NCBI GenBank assembly: GCA_009694365.1
Contig: SHVE01000007.1
Location: 17,300 to 81,299, forward strand
Source of the DNA: Thermoleophilia bacterium
Lineage (GTDB): Bacteria > Actinomycetota > Thermoleophilia > Miltoncostaeales > Miltoncostaeaceae
DNA length: 64,000 nucleotides
Reading direction: 5' to 3'
A program made the position numbers and the translations under genes. The notes below the pieces were generated by a model. The model had not been told where the DNA came from. It made no database searches and was given only the letters and a program-made list of their open reading frames with translations. Shown here in pieces: positions 16,074 to 24,006 of this stretch (position 1 is the stretch's first letter; every line of letters begins with the position of its first letter).

Positions 16074-17450
16074 CTACGAGAGGTAGGGCGCGACGCCCTC
16101 GCCCTGCTGGGCGGCGTCCATCACCATCTCGCTGATGGTGGGGTGCGCGTGGATGATCTCGCCGAGGTCGCGCATGGTGTAGCCGTCGCTCATCGCGACC
16201 CCCACCTCGTGGATCATCTCCACCGCATGGGCGCCCATGATGGTGGCACCCAGCAGCAGGTCCGTATCGGCATCTGCGATGAGCTGGGCGAAGCCGTCGC
16301 GCTCGCCCTCGCCGAGTGCCTTGCCCGATCCGGCGAAACGGGCTTGACCGACCTTGATTGCGATGCCCATCTCGGCGGCGGTGTCGCGGTTGAGCCCGAC
16401 GGTGGCGATCTCGGGGTGCGTGTAGATACAGGAGGGAACCACGGTGCGGTCCATCGGCACGAGGTGTGGTCCGAGGATGTTTTCGGCGGCGCGGGCTCCC
16501 TCCGCGGATGCCAGATGCGCCAGTTGCAGGCCGCCGATGCAGTCGCCGACACCCCACACCGCCGGGTTGGCGGTACGGAGGAAGTCGTCCACCACGAGAT
16601 ATCCACGATCGTTCACCTCGACCCCCACGGTGTCGAGGCCGATGTCGCGGGTCTGGGGCGTGCGACCGATGGATACCAACAGCGCCGCGGCGGAAATCTC
16701 GGTGCCGTCGTCCAGCGTCACGGTGACGCCGGCGTCGGAGTACGCGGTGACCTCCGCGAGCTTGCGCCCGAGGTGGATCTGGGCGCCGTCCGTCTCGAGG
16801 TGCTTCTGGAACTGCTTGGCGGTACGGCTGTCGATCCCGGCGAGGATCCGCGGAAGCATCTCCACCATCGTCACCGTCACGCCGAGCGGCTGGAAGAGGC
16901 TGGCGAACTCACAGCCGATGACTCCCGCGCCCAAAATGATCATGCTCTCGGGTACCTCGGGCAGCACCAAGACGTCGTTGGAGGTGAGTACCGCGGGGTG
17001 GTCCATGTCGATTCCCGGGATGCCCGCGGGCTCGGTGCCTGTGGCCACCACGAGGTGGTCGTAGGGGTAGCGGGTGCCGTCCACCACTACCCCGTCGCCG
17101 TCGATCACTCCCTGCCCCCGTACCACCATCACACCCTTGCGCTTGCAGGCGGCCTCGACCCCCCCGCGCATCGTGCCCACGATGTCGTCCTTGCGGCGCA
17201 TCATGGCGGCGAAGTCGTAGCCCACCTCGCCAACGATGATTCCGAACTGCTTGGCCTCGCGGATCTTCCGAAGCAGGTCGCTCGCGGCGAGCAGCGCCTT
17301 GGTGGGGATGCAGCCCCAGTTGAGGCATGTCCCACCGAGTTCGGCACGCTCCACCAGAACCACTTGGGCGCCCAACTGGGCGGCACGCAGCGCAGCGACA
17401 TCGCCACCGGGGCCGCCGCCGAGCACGACCACGCGCGGCCCATCGCTCAT
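16074..17450 (-). CDS. lpdA: Dihydrolipoyl dehydrogenase (E3)
   Basis: 458 residues, FAD flavoprotein. It re-oxidises dihydrolipoyl groups of 2-oxoacid dehydrogenases with NAD. The FAD-binding VVVLGGGPGGDVAALRAAQLG is at the N-terminus, and the redox disulfide is GGTCLNWGCIPTKALL (CxxxxC). The NAD site is ILGAGVIGCEFASLFQPLG and the second FAD motif is VWGVGDCIGG. The C-terminal catalytic His-Glu pair is in IHAHPTISEMV. The ATG overlaps the kgd stop by 4 bases, so E3 is translationally coupled to the E2-E1 fusion upstream. Confidence 0.96.
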   Translation of the reverse strand: MSDGPRVVVLGGGPGGDVAALRAAQLGAQVVLVERAELGGTCLNWGCIPTKALLAASDLLRKIREAKQFGIIVGEVGYDFAAMMRRKDDIVGTMRGGVEAACKRKGVMVVRGQGVIDGDGVVVDGTRYPYDHLVVATGTEPAGIPGIDMDHPAVLTSNDVLVLPEVPESMIILGAGVIGCEFASLFQPLGVTVTMVEMLPRILAGIDSRTAKQFQKHLETDGAQIHLGRKLAEVTAYSDAGVTVTLDDGTEISAAALLVSIGRTPQTRDIGLDTVGVEVNDRGYLVVDDFLRTANPAVWGVGDCIGGLQLAHLASAEGARAAENILGPHLVPMDRTVVPSCIYTHPEIATVGLNRDTAAEMGIAIKVGQARFAGSGKALGEGERDGFAQLIADADTDLLLGATIMGAHAVEMIHEVGVAMSDGYTMRDLGEIIHAHPTISEMVMDAAQQGEGVAPYLS

Positions 17451-20400
17451 GAGAAGGTCATCTCCCGGCCCACAAGGGCGTCCTCGAGAACCCGCTGCTG
17501 TTCGAGCTGGTGGGTCTGCGGATAGCCCTCACTCACCGATGCGCGCGCCGGGCGGCCGACGTATCCGAACGCCGTGATGGGCAACAGACGCTCGATGCGG
17601 CGGGTCACGAACGACCACGCGCCCATGTTCCGCGGCTCTTCCTGCACCCACTGGACGGTCTCGAGGCCCGGGTAGCTCTCGTACAGGGCGAGGAGTTCCT
17701 CGCGGGGGAACGGGTAGAGCTGTTCGATACGGCCGATCGCGAGTTCGGGGTGGTTCTCTCGATCGGCGTGTGCGTCAAGCTCATGGAAGATCTTGCCGGT
17801 GCAGAGCATGAGGCGGGTGACCTTCGATTCGTGGCCGACGGCGCGCGGATCGGGGATGACCGGCTGGAACCGGCCCTTCGTGAGGTCCTCAAGGCTGCAC
17901 GATGCCGCCTTGGCACGCAGGAGGCTCTTGGGCGTGAACACCACGAGCGGGCGAATTTCGTCGAGCAGGCCCTGGCGCCGGAGCAGGTGGAAGTAGTTGT
18001 CGGCCGTGGAGCAGTTGGCGATGCGCATGTTGCCCTCGGCGGCGAGGCGCAAGAAGCGTTCGGGACGACCGGACGAGTGCTCCGGGCCGTTGCCCTCGTA
18101 GCCGTGCGGCAGCAGCAGGGTGAGCCGCGAATGCACGCCCCACTTGGCCTGGCCGGCCGAAATGAACTGGTCGATCATGATCTGCGCGCCGTTGGCGAAG
18201 TCCCCGTACTGGGCCTCCCAGAGCACCAATGCCTCGGGGGCCTGGGTGGAGTAGCCGTACTCGAAGCCCACGCACGCGGATTCTGACAGTGGGCTGTTGT
18301 GGATCTCGAACGACGCCTTGGCGCGCAGGAGGTGTTGCAGGGGCACGTACACCTCGCCCTTGTGCGCGATGTACGACTCGTTATGGCTGATCTCGTGCAG
18401 CTCGACATGGCGCTGGCTGAAGGTCCCCCGCGCCACGTCCTGACCCGTGAGGCGGATCGGCACGCCATCGGTGAGGAGCGATGCGAACGCCAGCGCCTCG
18501 GCGTGGGCCCATGTGATGGCGCTGTCCTGACTGAGGGCGGCGCGACGGCGGTCCAACTGCGGCGTGAGCTTCGCGTGGACCTCGAAGCCGTCGGGCGGGA
18601 GGTGCAACTGCTCGTTGAGGCTGCGCAGGGAGGTGGCCGAGACGGCGGTCTTGACCTGGCTCGTGCGCGCGCGACGCCGCTTGTCGGACGAGGTGTCGTG
18701 ATCGGACCCCTGCTCCAGACCCGACACCACGCGCTTGTGGGCCGCCGCCATCCGGTTCTCGGCGGCCTGCGTCATGGTGGTGTAGTCGCCGTCGGTTATC
18801 ACGCCGTCCGCAATGAGGCGGTCGGCGTAGAGGCGGGCCACGGTGGGGTGGTCCTTGATGGTGCGCGCCATGACCGGCTGGGTGTACGCGGGCTCGTCCA
18901 GTTCGTTGTGACCGAGGCGCCGGTAGCCGATGAGATCGATGAGGACGTCGTCCTGGAACCGCTCGCGATACGTCACCGCGAGCCGGACTGCGGCCATACA
19001 GGCGTCGATGTCGTCGGCGTTCACGTGCACGATGGGCATGTCGAAGCCCTTGGCGAGGTCGCTCGCATAGCGCGTGGAGCGGCTGTCCTCGGGATCAGTG
19101 GTAAACCCGACCTGGTTGTTGACGATGACGTGGATGGTGCCGCCGGTGGTGTACCCGGCGAGGTCCTGCAGGTTGAGGGTCTCCGCCACGACGCCCTGCC
19201 CGGGGAACGCAGCGTCGCCATGTATGAGCACGGCGACGGCACGGGAGGCATCGTGGGTGGCGATGGGCTCGGCGCGGAGTGTCTGCCGGGCGCGGGTGCG
19301 ACCCTCGGTGACGGCGTTGACCTGCTCGAGGTGGCTGGGGTTGGCGGCAAGGGTCACGTGCACGGTCTTGCCCGTACGCGAGGCGAAGGTTCCCTCGGCG
19401 CCCAGGTGGTACTTCACATCGCCCGCTGCGGCGTAGGGCTCGCCGTCGGGGTGCTCGTCGTTGGCGTCCTCGACGTGGCCCTCGAACTCGGCCAGGACCG
19501 ACTCGGGTGGGCGCCCCACGGTGTGGGTGATGCTCGCGAGACGACCGCGGTGGGCCATGCCGATGATGACCTCGGGAACACCGTTGGCGGCGAGCATCTC
19601 GATGGTCTCGTCCATCATCGGGATGAGGGCGTCACAGCCCTCGAGCGAGAAGGTCTTCTGCCCGATGTAGGTACGGCGCAGGAAGCGCTCGAAGACTTCG
19701 ACGGAGATGAGGCGGTCGAGCACGGCGGTGCGCCCGCCGGGCGGGAGGGGAGTCCTCACTTGGCCGCTCTCAATGAATTCGCGCAGCCACTGGCGCTGGT
19801 CGTGATCGGAGATGTGCTCGAGTTCGTACGCGATGGTGCTGCAATAGGTGGCCGTGAGCGCGGGGTACGCGTCGGCGAACGTGATCCCGGGTACGGCGAC
19901 GCCGAGCAGCGAGGCGGGCACCATCGCCATCATTTCGTGCGTCAGGCCCACCCATGCCGGGTCGAGCGACGGGTCGCCCGGCGGTGCGGATCCGAGCGGG
20001 TCGAGATGCGCGGCGAGATGGCCGTAGGTGCGGAACGAGCGCAGGAGCGACATGGCCCCGGCCAGCGACCGCAGCGTCTCCTCGTCGGCGGTGGCGGGCA
20101 TGTCCGGCGCAGCGGGCGAGGAGGCGTCGGCGGTGTGATCGAGCGTGAGCGGGGGCAGGGAGGGAAGGCTCAGTTGGGTGCGGATCTCGTCGTAGAAGGC
20201 GTCGTCGCCCGCCAGCAGGCCGGCGATATCGCGCAGGAAGGCGCCGCTCTCCGCACCTTGGATCACCCGGTGGTCGTAGGTAGAGGTCACGGTCACCACC
20301 TTCGACACGCCCCACTGGGCCAGCAACGCGCCGGGAACGTCCTCGAGCCCGCTGGGCCACGTGATGCCCCCCGTGGCAACGATCGTTCCCTGGCCGCTCA

Positions 20401-21697
20401 TGAGTCGCGGTACCGATGCGGTCGTGCCGAAGCCCCCCGGGTTTGTGAGTGTGACGCCCGCACCCCGCAACTCGTCGGGGCTGATCTTCCCCACTCGCGA
20501 GCGCTGGATCAGATCGTCGAACGCCGCGCGAAACTCTTGGAACCCCAGCGCCGTGCAGTCACGGATGACCGGCACGAGTAGCGAGTGGCTGCCGTCCTTG
20601 CGCTCCACATCCACCGCGATGCCCAGATCGATCGTGTCGCGCGGAACCTTGTGTGGGCTGCCGTCCACACGGGCAAAGGCCGTGGCCATCACCGGTGTCT
20701 GTTCGATTGCTCGGACGATGGCCCACGCGACGATGTGGGTGAACGACAACTTGCCGCCACCGGCCACGGCGAGGGCTTCGTTCAGCCGCCGGCGCTCGGC
20801 ATCGAGCATGGCCACCGAGATGGTGCGGAATGTGGTGGCGGTGGGGATGGAGCGGCTCTCGTCCATGTACTCGGCCAGTGCGGCGGCCGGCCCCGTGAGC
20901 TTGACCAGAGCCTCCCCCGGGGGTGGTGCGGGGACGGGTATCCCGCCGCTTCCCACCTCGCCCTGTCCCGCGTGCTCAACGTCGGCGCGACGGATGAGCC
21001 CGCCGGGGCCGGTGCCGTCGACGGTGTCGAGGTCGATGCCCTGTTCAAACGCCACGCGGCGGGCGATGGGTGACGCGGCCACATCACGGAGCGGGGGCGG
21101 AGGGGCGGACGCGGCAGCAGGTGGGGTGTGGGCGGTCGGAGCGCCGTTGGTGGCCGCGATTCCCACGGCGATCGTGCCGAGGGGCCTCGTCACATCGAAC
21201 ACCGCGCCGTCGGGTGCGGCGATCTCGGCCAGCGTGCCGGTGGCGGGGGAGGGGACCTCAAGATCCACCTTGTCCGTGGAGACCTCCACCACGATCTCGT
21301 CACGGGCCACCGGGTCGCCAACGGCCTTCTTCCACGCCACCACGGTGCCCTCGGTCACCGACTCCATGTCGGGGAGTTGGATGGGCACCAGCGTGGCGGG
21401 ACCCGCATCCGTGCGGGGCGCGGCAGCGACGGGGGATGTGCCGTTGTTGGACACCATCTCGCCGAGAAGGGCACCCACCGCAACGGCGACCCCGGCCGCG
21501 GCGCTGATGCTCTGCAAGACACCCGACGCCGGCGCCGGGATCTCCACGTCCACCTTGTCCGTGGTTACCTCGAGAAGGGTCTCGCCCTCCTCGACCGTGT
21601 CACCGATGGACTTCTTCCACTCGATCACGGTTCCCTCGGTCACCGATTCGCCGAGGACCGGAAGGAGGATATGGATTGTCGTTCCCGCAGTTGTCAC
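17447..21697 (-). CDS. kgd: Kgd: fused 2-oxoglutarate dehydrogenase E2-E1 carrying two lipoyl domains
   Basis: About 1416 residues from GTG 21697. Domain order: lipoyl 1 (about 8-82, lysine in TTDKVDVEIP, K48); lipoyl 2 (about 104-178, lysine in STDKVDLEVP, K143); Pro/Ala linker; peripheral subunit-binding domain (about 206-243, SPIARRVAFEQGIDL); E2 acyltransferase (about 275-505, TYDHRVIQGAESG with catalytic His476); then an E1 of about 870 residues with MAHRGRL and HGDAAFPGQGVVAETLN (ThDP/Mg). It should run the whole 2-oxoglutarate to succinyl-CoA reaction with LpdA. Mycobacterial Kgd and corynebacterial OdhA are about 1230 residues and, from family knowledge, lack the lipoyl and binding domains; this protein keeps both. 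The frame is open to 21910, but that part crosses repeats and is rejected. A TATCCT box is 12 bases upstream of the GTG. Confidence 0.95.
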   Translation of the reverse strand: MTTAGTTIHILLPVLGESVTEGTVIEWKKSIGDTVEEGETLLEVTTDKVDVEIPAPASGVLQSISAAAGVAVAVGALLGEMVSNNGTSPVAAAPRTDAGPATLVPIQLPDMESVTEGTVVAWKKAVGDPVARDEIVVEVSTDKVDLEVPSPATGTLAEIAAPDGAVFDVTRPLGTIAVGIAATNGAPTAHTPPAAASAPPPPLRDVAASPIARRVAFEQGIDLDTVDGTGPGGLIRRADVEHAGQGEVGSGGIPVPAPPPGEALVKLTGPAAALAEYMDESRSIPTATTFRTISVAMLDAERRRLNEALAVAGGGKLSFTHIVAWAIVRAIEQTPVMATAFARVDGSPHKVPRDTIDLGIAVDVERKDGSHSLLVPVIRDCTALGFQEFRAAFDDLIQRSRVGKISPDELRGAGVTLTNPGGFGTTASVPRLMSGQGTIVATGGITWPSGLEDVPGALLAQWGVSKVVTVTSTYDHRVIQGAESGAFLRDIAGLLAGDDAFYDEIRTQLSLPSLPPLTLDHTADASSPAAPDMPATADEETLRSLAGAMSLLRSFRTYGHLAAHLDPLGSAPPGDPSLDPAWVGLTHEMMAMVPASLLGVAVPGITFADAYPALTATYCSTIAYELEHISDHDQRQWLREFIESGQVRTPLPPGGRTAVLDRLISVEVFERFLRRTYIGQKTFSLEGCDALIPMMDETIEMLAANGVPEVIIGMAHRGRLASITHTVGRPPESVLAEFEGHVEDANDEHPDGEPYAAAGDVKYHLGAEGTFASRTGKTVHVTLAANPSHLEQVNAVTEGRTRARQTLRAEPIATHDASRAVAVLIHGDAAFPGQGVVAETLNLQDLAGYTTGGTIHVIVNNQVGFTTDPEDSRSTRYASDLAKGFDMPIVHVNADDIDACMAAVRLAVTYRERFQDDVLIDLIGYRRLGHNELDEPAYTQPVMARTIKDHPTVARLYADRLIADGVITDGDYTTMTQAAENRMAAAHKRVVSGLEQGSDHDTSSDKRRRARTSQVKTAVSATSLRSLNEQLHLPPDGFEVHAKLTPQLDRRRAALSQDSAITWAHAEALAFASLLTDGVPIRLTGQDVARGTFSQRHVELHEISHNESYIAHKGEVYVPLQHLLRAKASFEIHNSPLSESACVGFEYGYSTQAPEALVLWEAQYGDFANGAQIMIDQFISAGQAKWGVHSRLTLLLPHGYEGNGPEHSSGRPERFLRLAAEGNMRIANCSTADNYFHLLRRQGLLDEIRPLVVFTPKSLLRAKAASCSLEDLTKGRFQPVIPDPRAVGHESKVTRLMLCTGKIFHELDAHADRENHPELAIGRIEQLYPFPREELLALYESYPGLETVQWVQEEPRNMGAWSFVTRRIERLLPITAFGYVGRPARASVSEGYPQTHQLEQQRVLEDALVGREMTFS

Positions 21698-21813
21698 GTT
21701 CGGCACCCGAGGATACGCCGGCACACGGGGGATGGCCCGTGCCTCGGCCACCATGAAACACCGGGGTTCACATGCGATCCCGAGCGGCGCGGGCGGAGAC
21801 CGGTGCCCGGCCC

Positions 21814-21872
21814 GTAACAATTCCTCGGACCCTTGCCACCCCCGAGACCCCGGTGTCTGACACTTAACAATT
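21814..21872 (+). repeat. 59-bp direct repeat, copy 1
   Basis: It matches 21931-21989 over 59 bases with 4 mismatches and no gap (begins GTAACAATTCCTCGGACC). It contains REP unit 2 and the tail of unit 1. The spacing between copies is 117 bases, so the array grew partly by tandem duplication of a two-unit module. Confidence 0.85.
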
Positions 21873-21930
21873 ATTGACGGCACGGGCACATGGGCGCCAG
21901 TACCGGACACCCGACATCGGTCTCAGGCAC

Positions 21931-21989
21931 GTCACAATTCCTCGCACCCCTGCCACTCCCGAGACCCCGGTGTCTGACACTTAACAATT
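21931..21989 (+). repeat. 59-bp direct repeat, copy 2
   Basis: Second copy of the 59-base module (begins GTCACAATTCCTCGCACC), ending in REP unit 4. Confidence 0.85.
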
Positions 21990-22093
21990 GAGAACACCGG
22001 TGTCCGGCACGTAACAATCGGCCCCCGATGCGCCTCCCCGGCGGTCGCGACGAAATGGCGACGGGATGTCGTCATTCGCCGGTCCGTGGGCGG

Positions 22094-22906
22094 TCAGTCC
22101 AGATCGAGCGCGAGGTCCAGGACGGGCGCGGAGTGAGTGAGAGCGCCCACGCTTACGAAGTCCACGCCACACGCGGCCGCGCGTGCCACCCCACCTAAGT
22201 CCATGCCACCCGACGCTTCGGTCAGTGCCCGTCCCCTGCACATGGCGACGGCTTCGCGCATGGTCGCGTCGTCCATGTTGTCGAGCAGAACCCGGTCGGC
22301 TCCGGCGTCGAGGGCCCGCCGCACTCCGTCGAGGTCGTCGGCCTCCACTTCGACGGGCACGCCGGGAAGTTCCTCGCGCGCGCGGGCGACCGCGACGAGC
22401 AGGTCAACGCGGCCCACGGCCAAGTGGTTGTCCTTGATCAGCACCATGTCGAATAGGCCCATACGGTGATTGGTACCGCCGCCGGCCACCACCGCCCGTT
22501 TCTCGAGCACCCGCCAACCCGGGGTGGTCTTGCGTGTGTCGAGGACGGTCGCGGGATGCGCGGCATCCACGAAGCGAGCCGTCATCGTGGCGATTCCCGA
22601 GAGGTGTGACAGTCCGTTGAGGAGGGTGCGCTCGGCCGACAACACCGCACGTGCGGTGCCGTCCACGCCCAGCACACTCTCGCCGGGCACAATCTGCGCA
22701 CCGTCGACGGCCTGCCAGATCCCCTCCACTCCCGTCTGGCGCAGCACCTCCTCGCCGAACGCGCGTCCGGCCAGAACGCCACTCGACCGTGCGACCACCC
22801 GGCCGCGGGCGCGAGCCCCGTCGGGGATGATGACCAGCGATGTGACGTCGCCGCGCTCGCCCAGGTCCTCGGCCAGAGCCGCCGCGACGAGGTCGGCCAC
22901 GTGCAT
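22094..22906 (-). CDS. nadC: Quinolinate phosphoribosyltransferase (carboxylating)
   Basis: 270 residues. It converts quinolinate and PRPP to nicotinate mononucleotide, the third step of de novo NAD synthesis. Visible features are LAEDLGERGDVTS at the N-terminus, NGLSHLSGIAT, the DTRKTTPGWRVLEKRAVVAGG PRPP/quinolinate site, NHRMGLFDMVLIKDNHL, EVEADDLDGVRRAL, LLDNMD and EASGGMDLGGV near the C-terminus. All the expected Arg/Lys/His ligands of the family are seen. It overlaps nadA by a single base and is the last gene of nadB-nadA-nadC. The REP array lies downstream. Confidence 0.96.
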   Translation of the reverse strand: MHVADLVAAALAEDLGERGDVTSLVIIPDGARARGRVVARSSGVLAGRAFGEEVLRQTGVEGIWQAVDGAQIVPGESVLGVDGTARAVLSAERTLLNGLSHLSGIATMTARFVDAAHPATVLDTRKTTPGWRVLEKRAVVAGGGTNHRMGLFDMVLIKDNHLAVGRVDLLVAVARAREELPGVPVEVEADDLDGVRRALDAGADRVLLDNMDDATMREAVAMCRGRALTEASGGMDLGGVARAAACGVDFVSVGALTHSAPVLDLALDLD

Positions 22907-24006
22907 CAGAGCACGAGCATCCGGTCGAGCGCCAGACGGGCGTCGGCGGCCATGTCGTCGTCTACCGTCACGACGTTCGGCACCTCACCGGCGGCGAGGT
23001 TCTCGAGCGCCCAGGTCAACGCGGGGAGCGTGATGCGGTTCATCGTCACGCACGGGCACAGGTCCTCCTTGAGACAGATGACCGTCTTGTCGGGGTGCTG
23101 GATGCGCAGGCGATCCACCAAGTTCCAATCGGTGCCAATCGCGACGACCGAACCGGCCGGCATCTCATCCAGGCGCCCGATGATGTACTCGGTGCTGCCG
23201 TCCTCGTCGGCGGCCTGCACCACGGGATATGGGCACTCCGGATGCACGATCACCGTCACGTCCGGATGAGCAGCGCGGGTCGCGGCGATCTGCTCGACGG
23301 TGAAGGCGGTGTGCACGTTGCAAAAGCCCTTCCAGAGAACGATCTCGCTGGCGGCGAGGTCGTCGGCGCCGATGCCACCGAGAACGGCCTGTCGCGGATC
23401 CCACACCACGGGATCGGTGGGGGCCATGCCGAGTCGGCAGGCGGTGTTACGCCCGAGGTGCTCGTCGGGGAAGAAAAAGATCATGTCCCCCTGATCCCGC
23501 GCCCAGCGGAACGCCCGCTCGGCATTGCCCGAGGTACACACGGCTCCGCCGTTGCGTCCCACGAACGCCTTGAGGTCGGCGCCGGAGTTCATGTAGGTGA
23601 GTGGCACGATCACGCGGTCGGGGAAGGCGTCGGTGATCTGGCGCCATGCGTCGTCCACCGTGAAGATGTCCGCGCACTCGGCGAGGTGGCACCCGGCGCC
23701 GAGGTCGGGGAGGATCACCCGCTGGTGCGGTTGGGCCAGGATGTCCGCCGCTTCGGCCATGAAGTAGACGCCGAGGAACAGAATGAGGTCCGCACCGGTG
23801 GCCTCGGCGCCGCGACGGGCGAGGCGGAACGAGTCGCCCGTGATGTCGGCGAATCGGATGACCTCGTGCTTCTGGTAGTGGTGTCCGAGAATGACCAGCC
23901 GGTCACCGAGGGTGGCCCGTGCGGCGGTGGCCCGGGCGATGAGCTCGGCCTCGGTGGTCGTTGTCTCGGGCGCCGGGATGCCGCACACCGGGGAACTGGT
24001 GGTCAC
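22906..24006 (-). CDS. nadA: Quinolinate synthase (4Fe-4S)
   Basis: 366 residues. It condenses iminoaspartate with dihydroxyacetone phosphate to quinolinate using a [4Fe-4S] cluster. Landmarks are LVILGHHYQKHEVIRFAD, LFLGVYFMAEAADIL, LPDLGAGCHLAECAD (cluster Cys region), YMNSGADLKAFVG, CTSGNAER, FFPDEHLGRNTA, HPECPYPVV (cluster Cys) and KEDLCPCVTMN (third cluster Cys). It starts at GTG 24006, overlapping the nadB stop (GTGA). Confidence 0.96.
   Translation of the reverse strand: MTTSSPVCGIPAPETTTTEAELIARATAARATLGDRLVILGHHYQKHEVIRFADITGDSFRLARRGAEATGADLILFLGVYFMAEAADILAQPHQRVILPDLGAGCHLAECADIFTVDDAWRQITDAFPDRVIVPLTYMNSGADLKAFVGRNGGAVCTSGNAERAFRWARDQGDMIFFFPDEHLGRNTACRLGMAPTDPVVWDPRQAVLGGIGADDLAASEIVLWKGFCNVHTAFTVEQIAATRAAHPDVTVIVHPECPYPVVQAADEDGSTEYIIGRLDEMPAGSVVAIGTDWNLVDRLRIQHPDKTVICLKEDLCPCVTMNRITLPALTWALENLAAGEVPNVVTVDDDMAADARLALDRMLVL

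Larger units (their letters stand above)
21800..22019. repeat. Array of five palindromic REP-like units
   Basis: Five related 23-base units, all in plus orientation, lie at 21800-21822, 21850-21872, 21917-21939, 21967-21989 and 21997-22019. The core is CCGGTGTCTGACAC followed by TTAACAATT; units 2 and 4 are identical, the others vary (for example GTAACAATC in unit 5). Each core is itself a small dyad. The array fills the space between nadC and kgd. Single copies recur at 25678 (inverted) and 63788, so this is a dispersed family. Confidence 0.8.

Noticed and set aside
16023..17525. 500-codon plus-strand open frame
   Set aside because: Antisense to lpdA.
18299..20581. 760-codon plus-strand open frame
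   Set aside because: Exact antisense of kgd; its composition mirrors the GC-biased codons of the real gene.
20361..21860. 499-codon plus-strand open frame rich in Ser/Thr/Pro
   Set aside because: Antisense to the lipoyl and E2 part of kgd, no start signals and no domain.
21698..21910. N-terminal extension of Kgd to 21910 or to ATG 21754
   Set aside because: It would translate REP repeats; the lipoyl domain begins right after GTG 21697.
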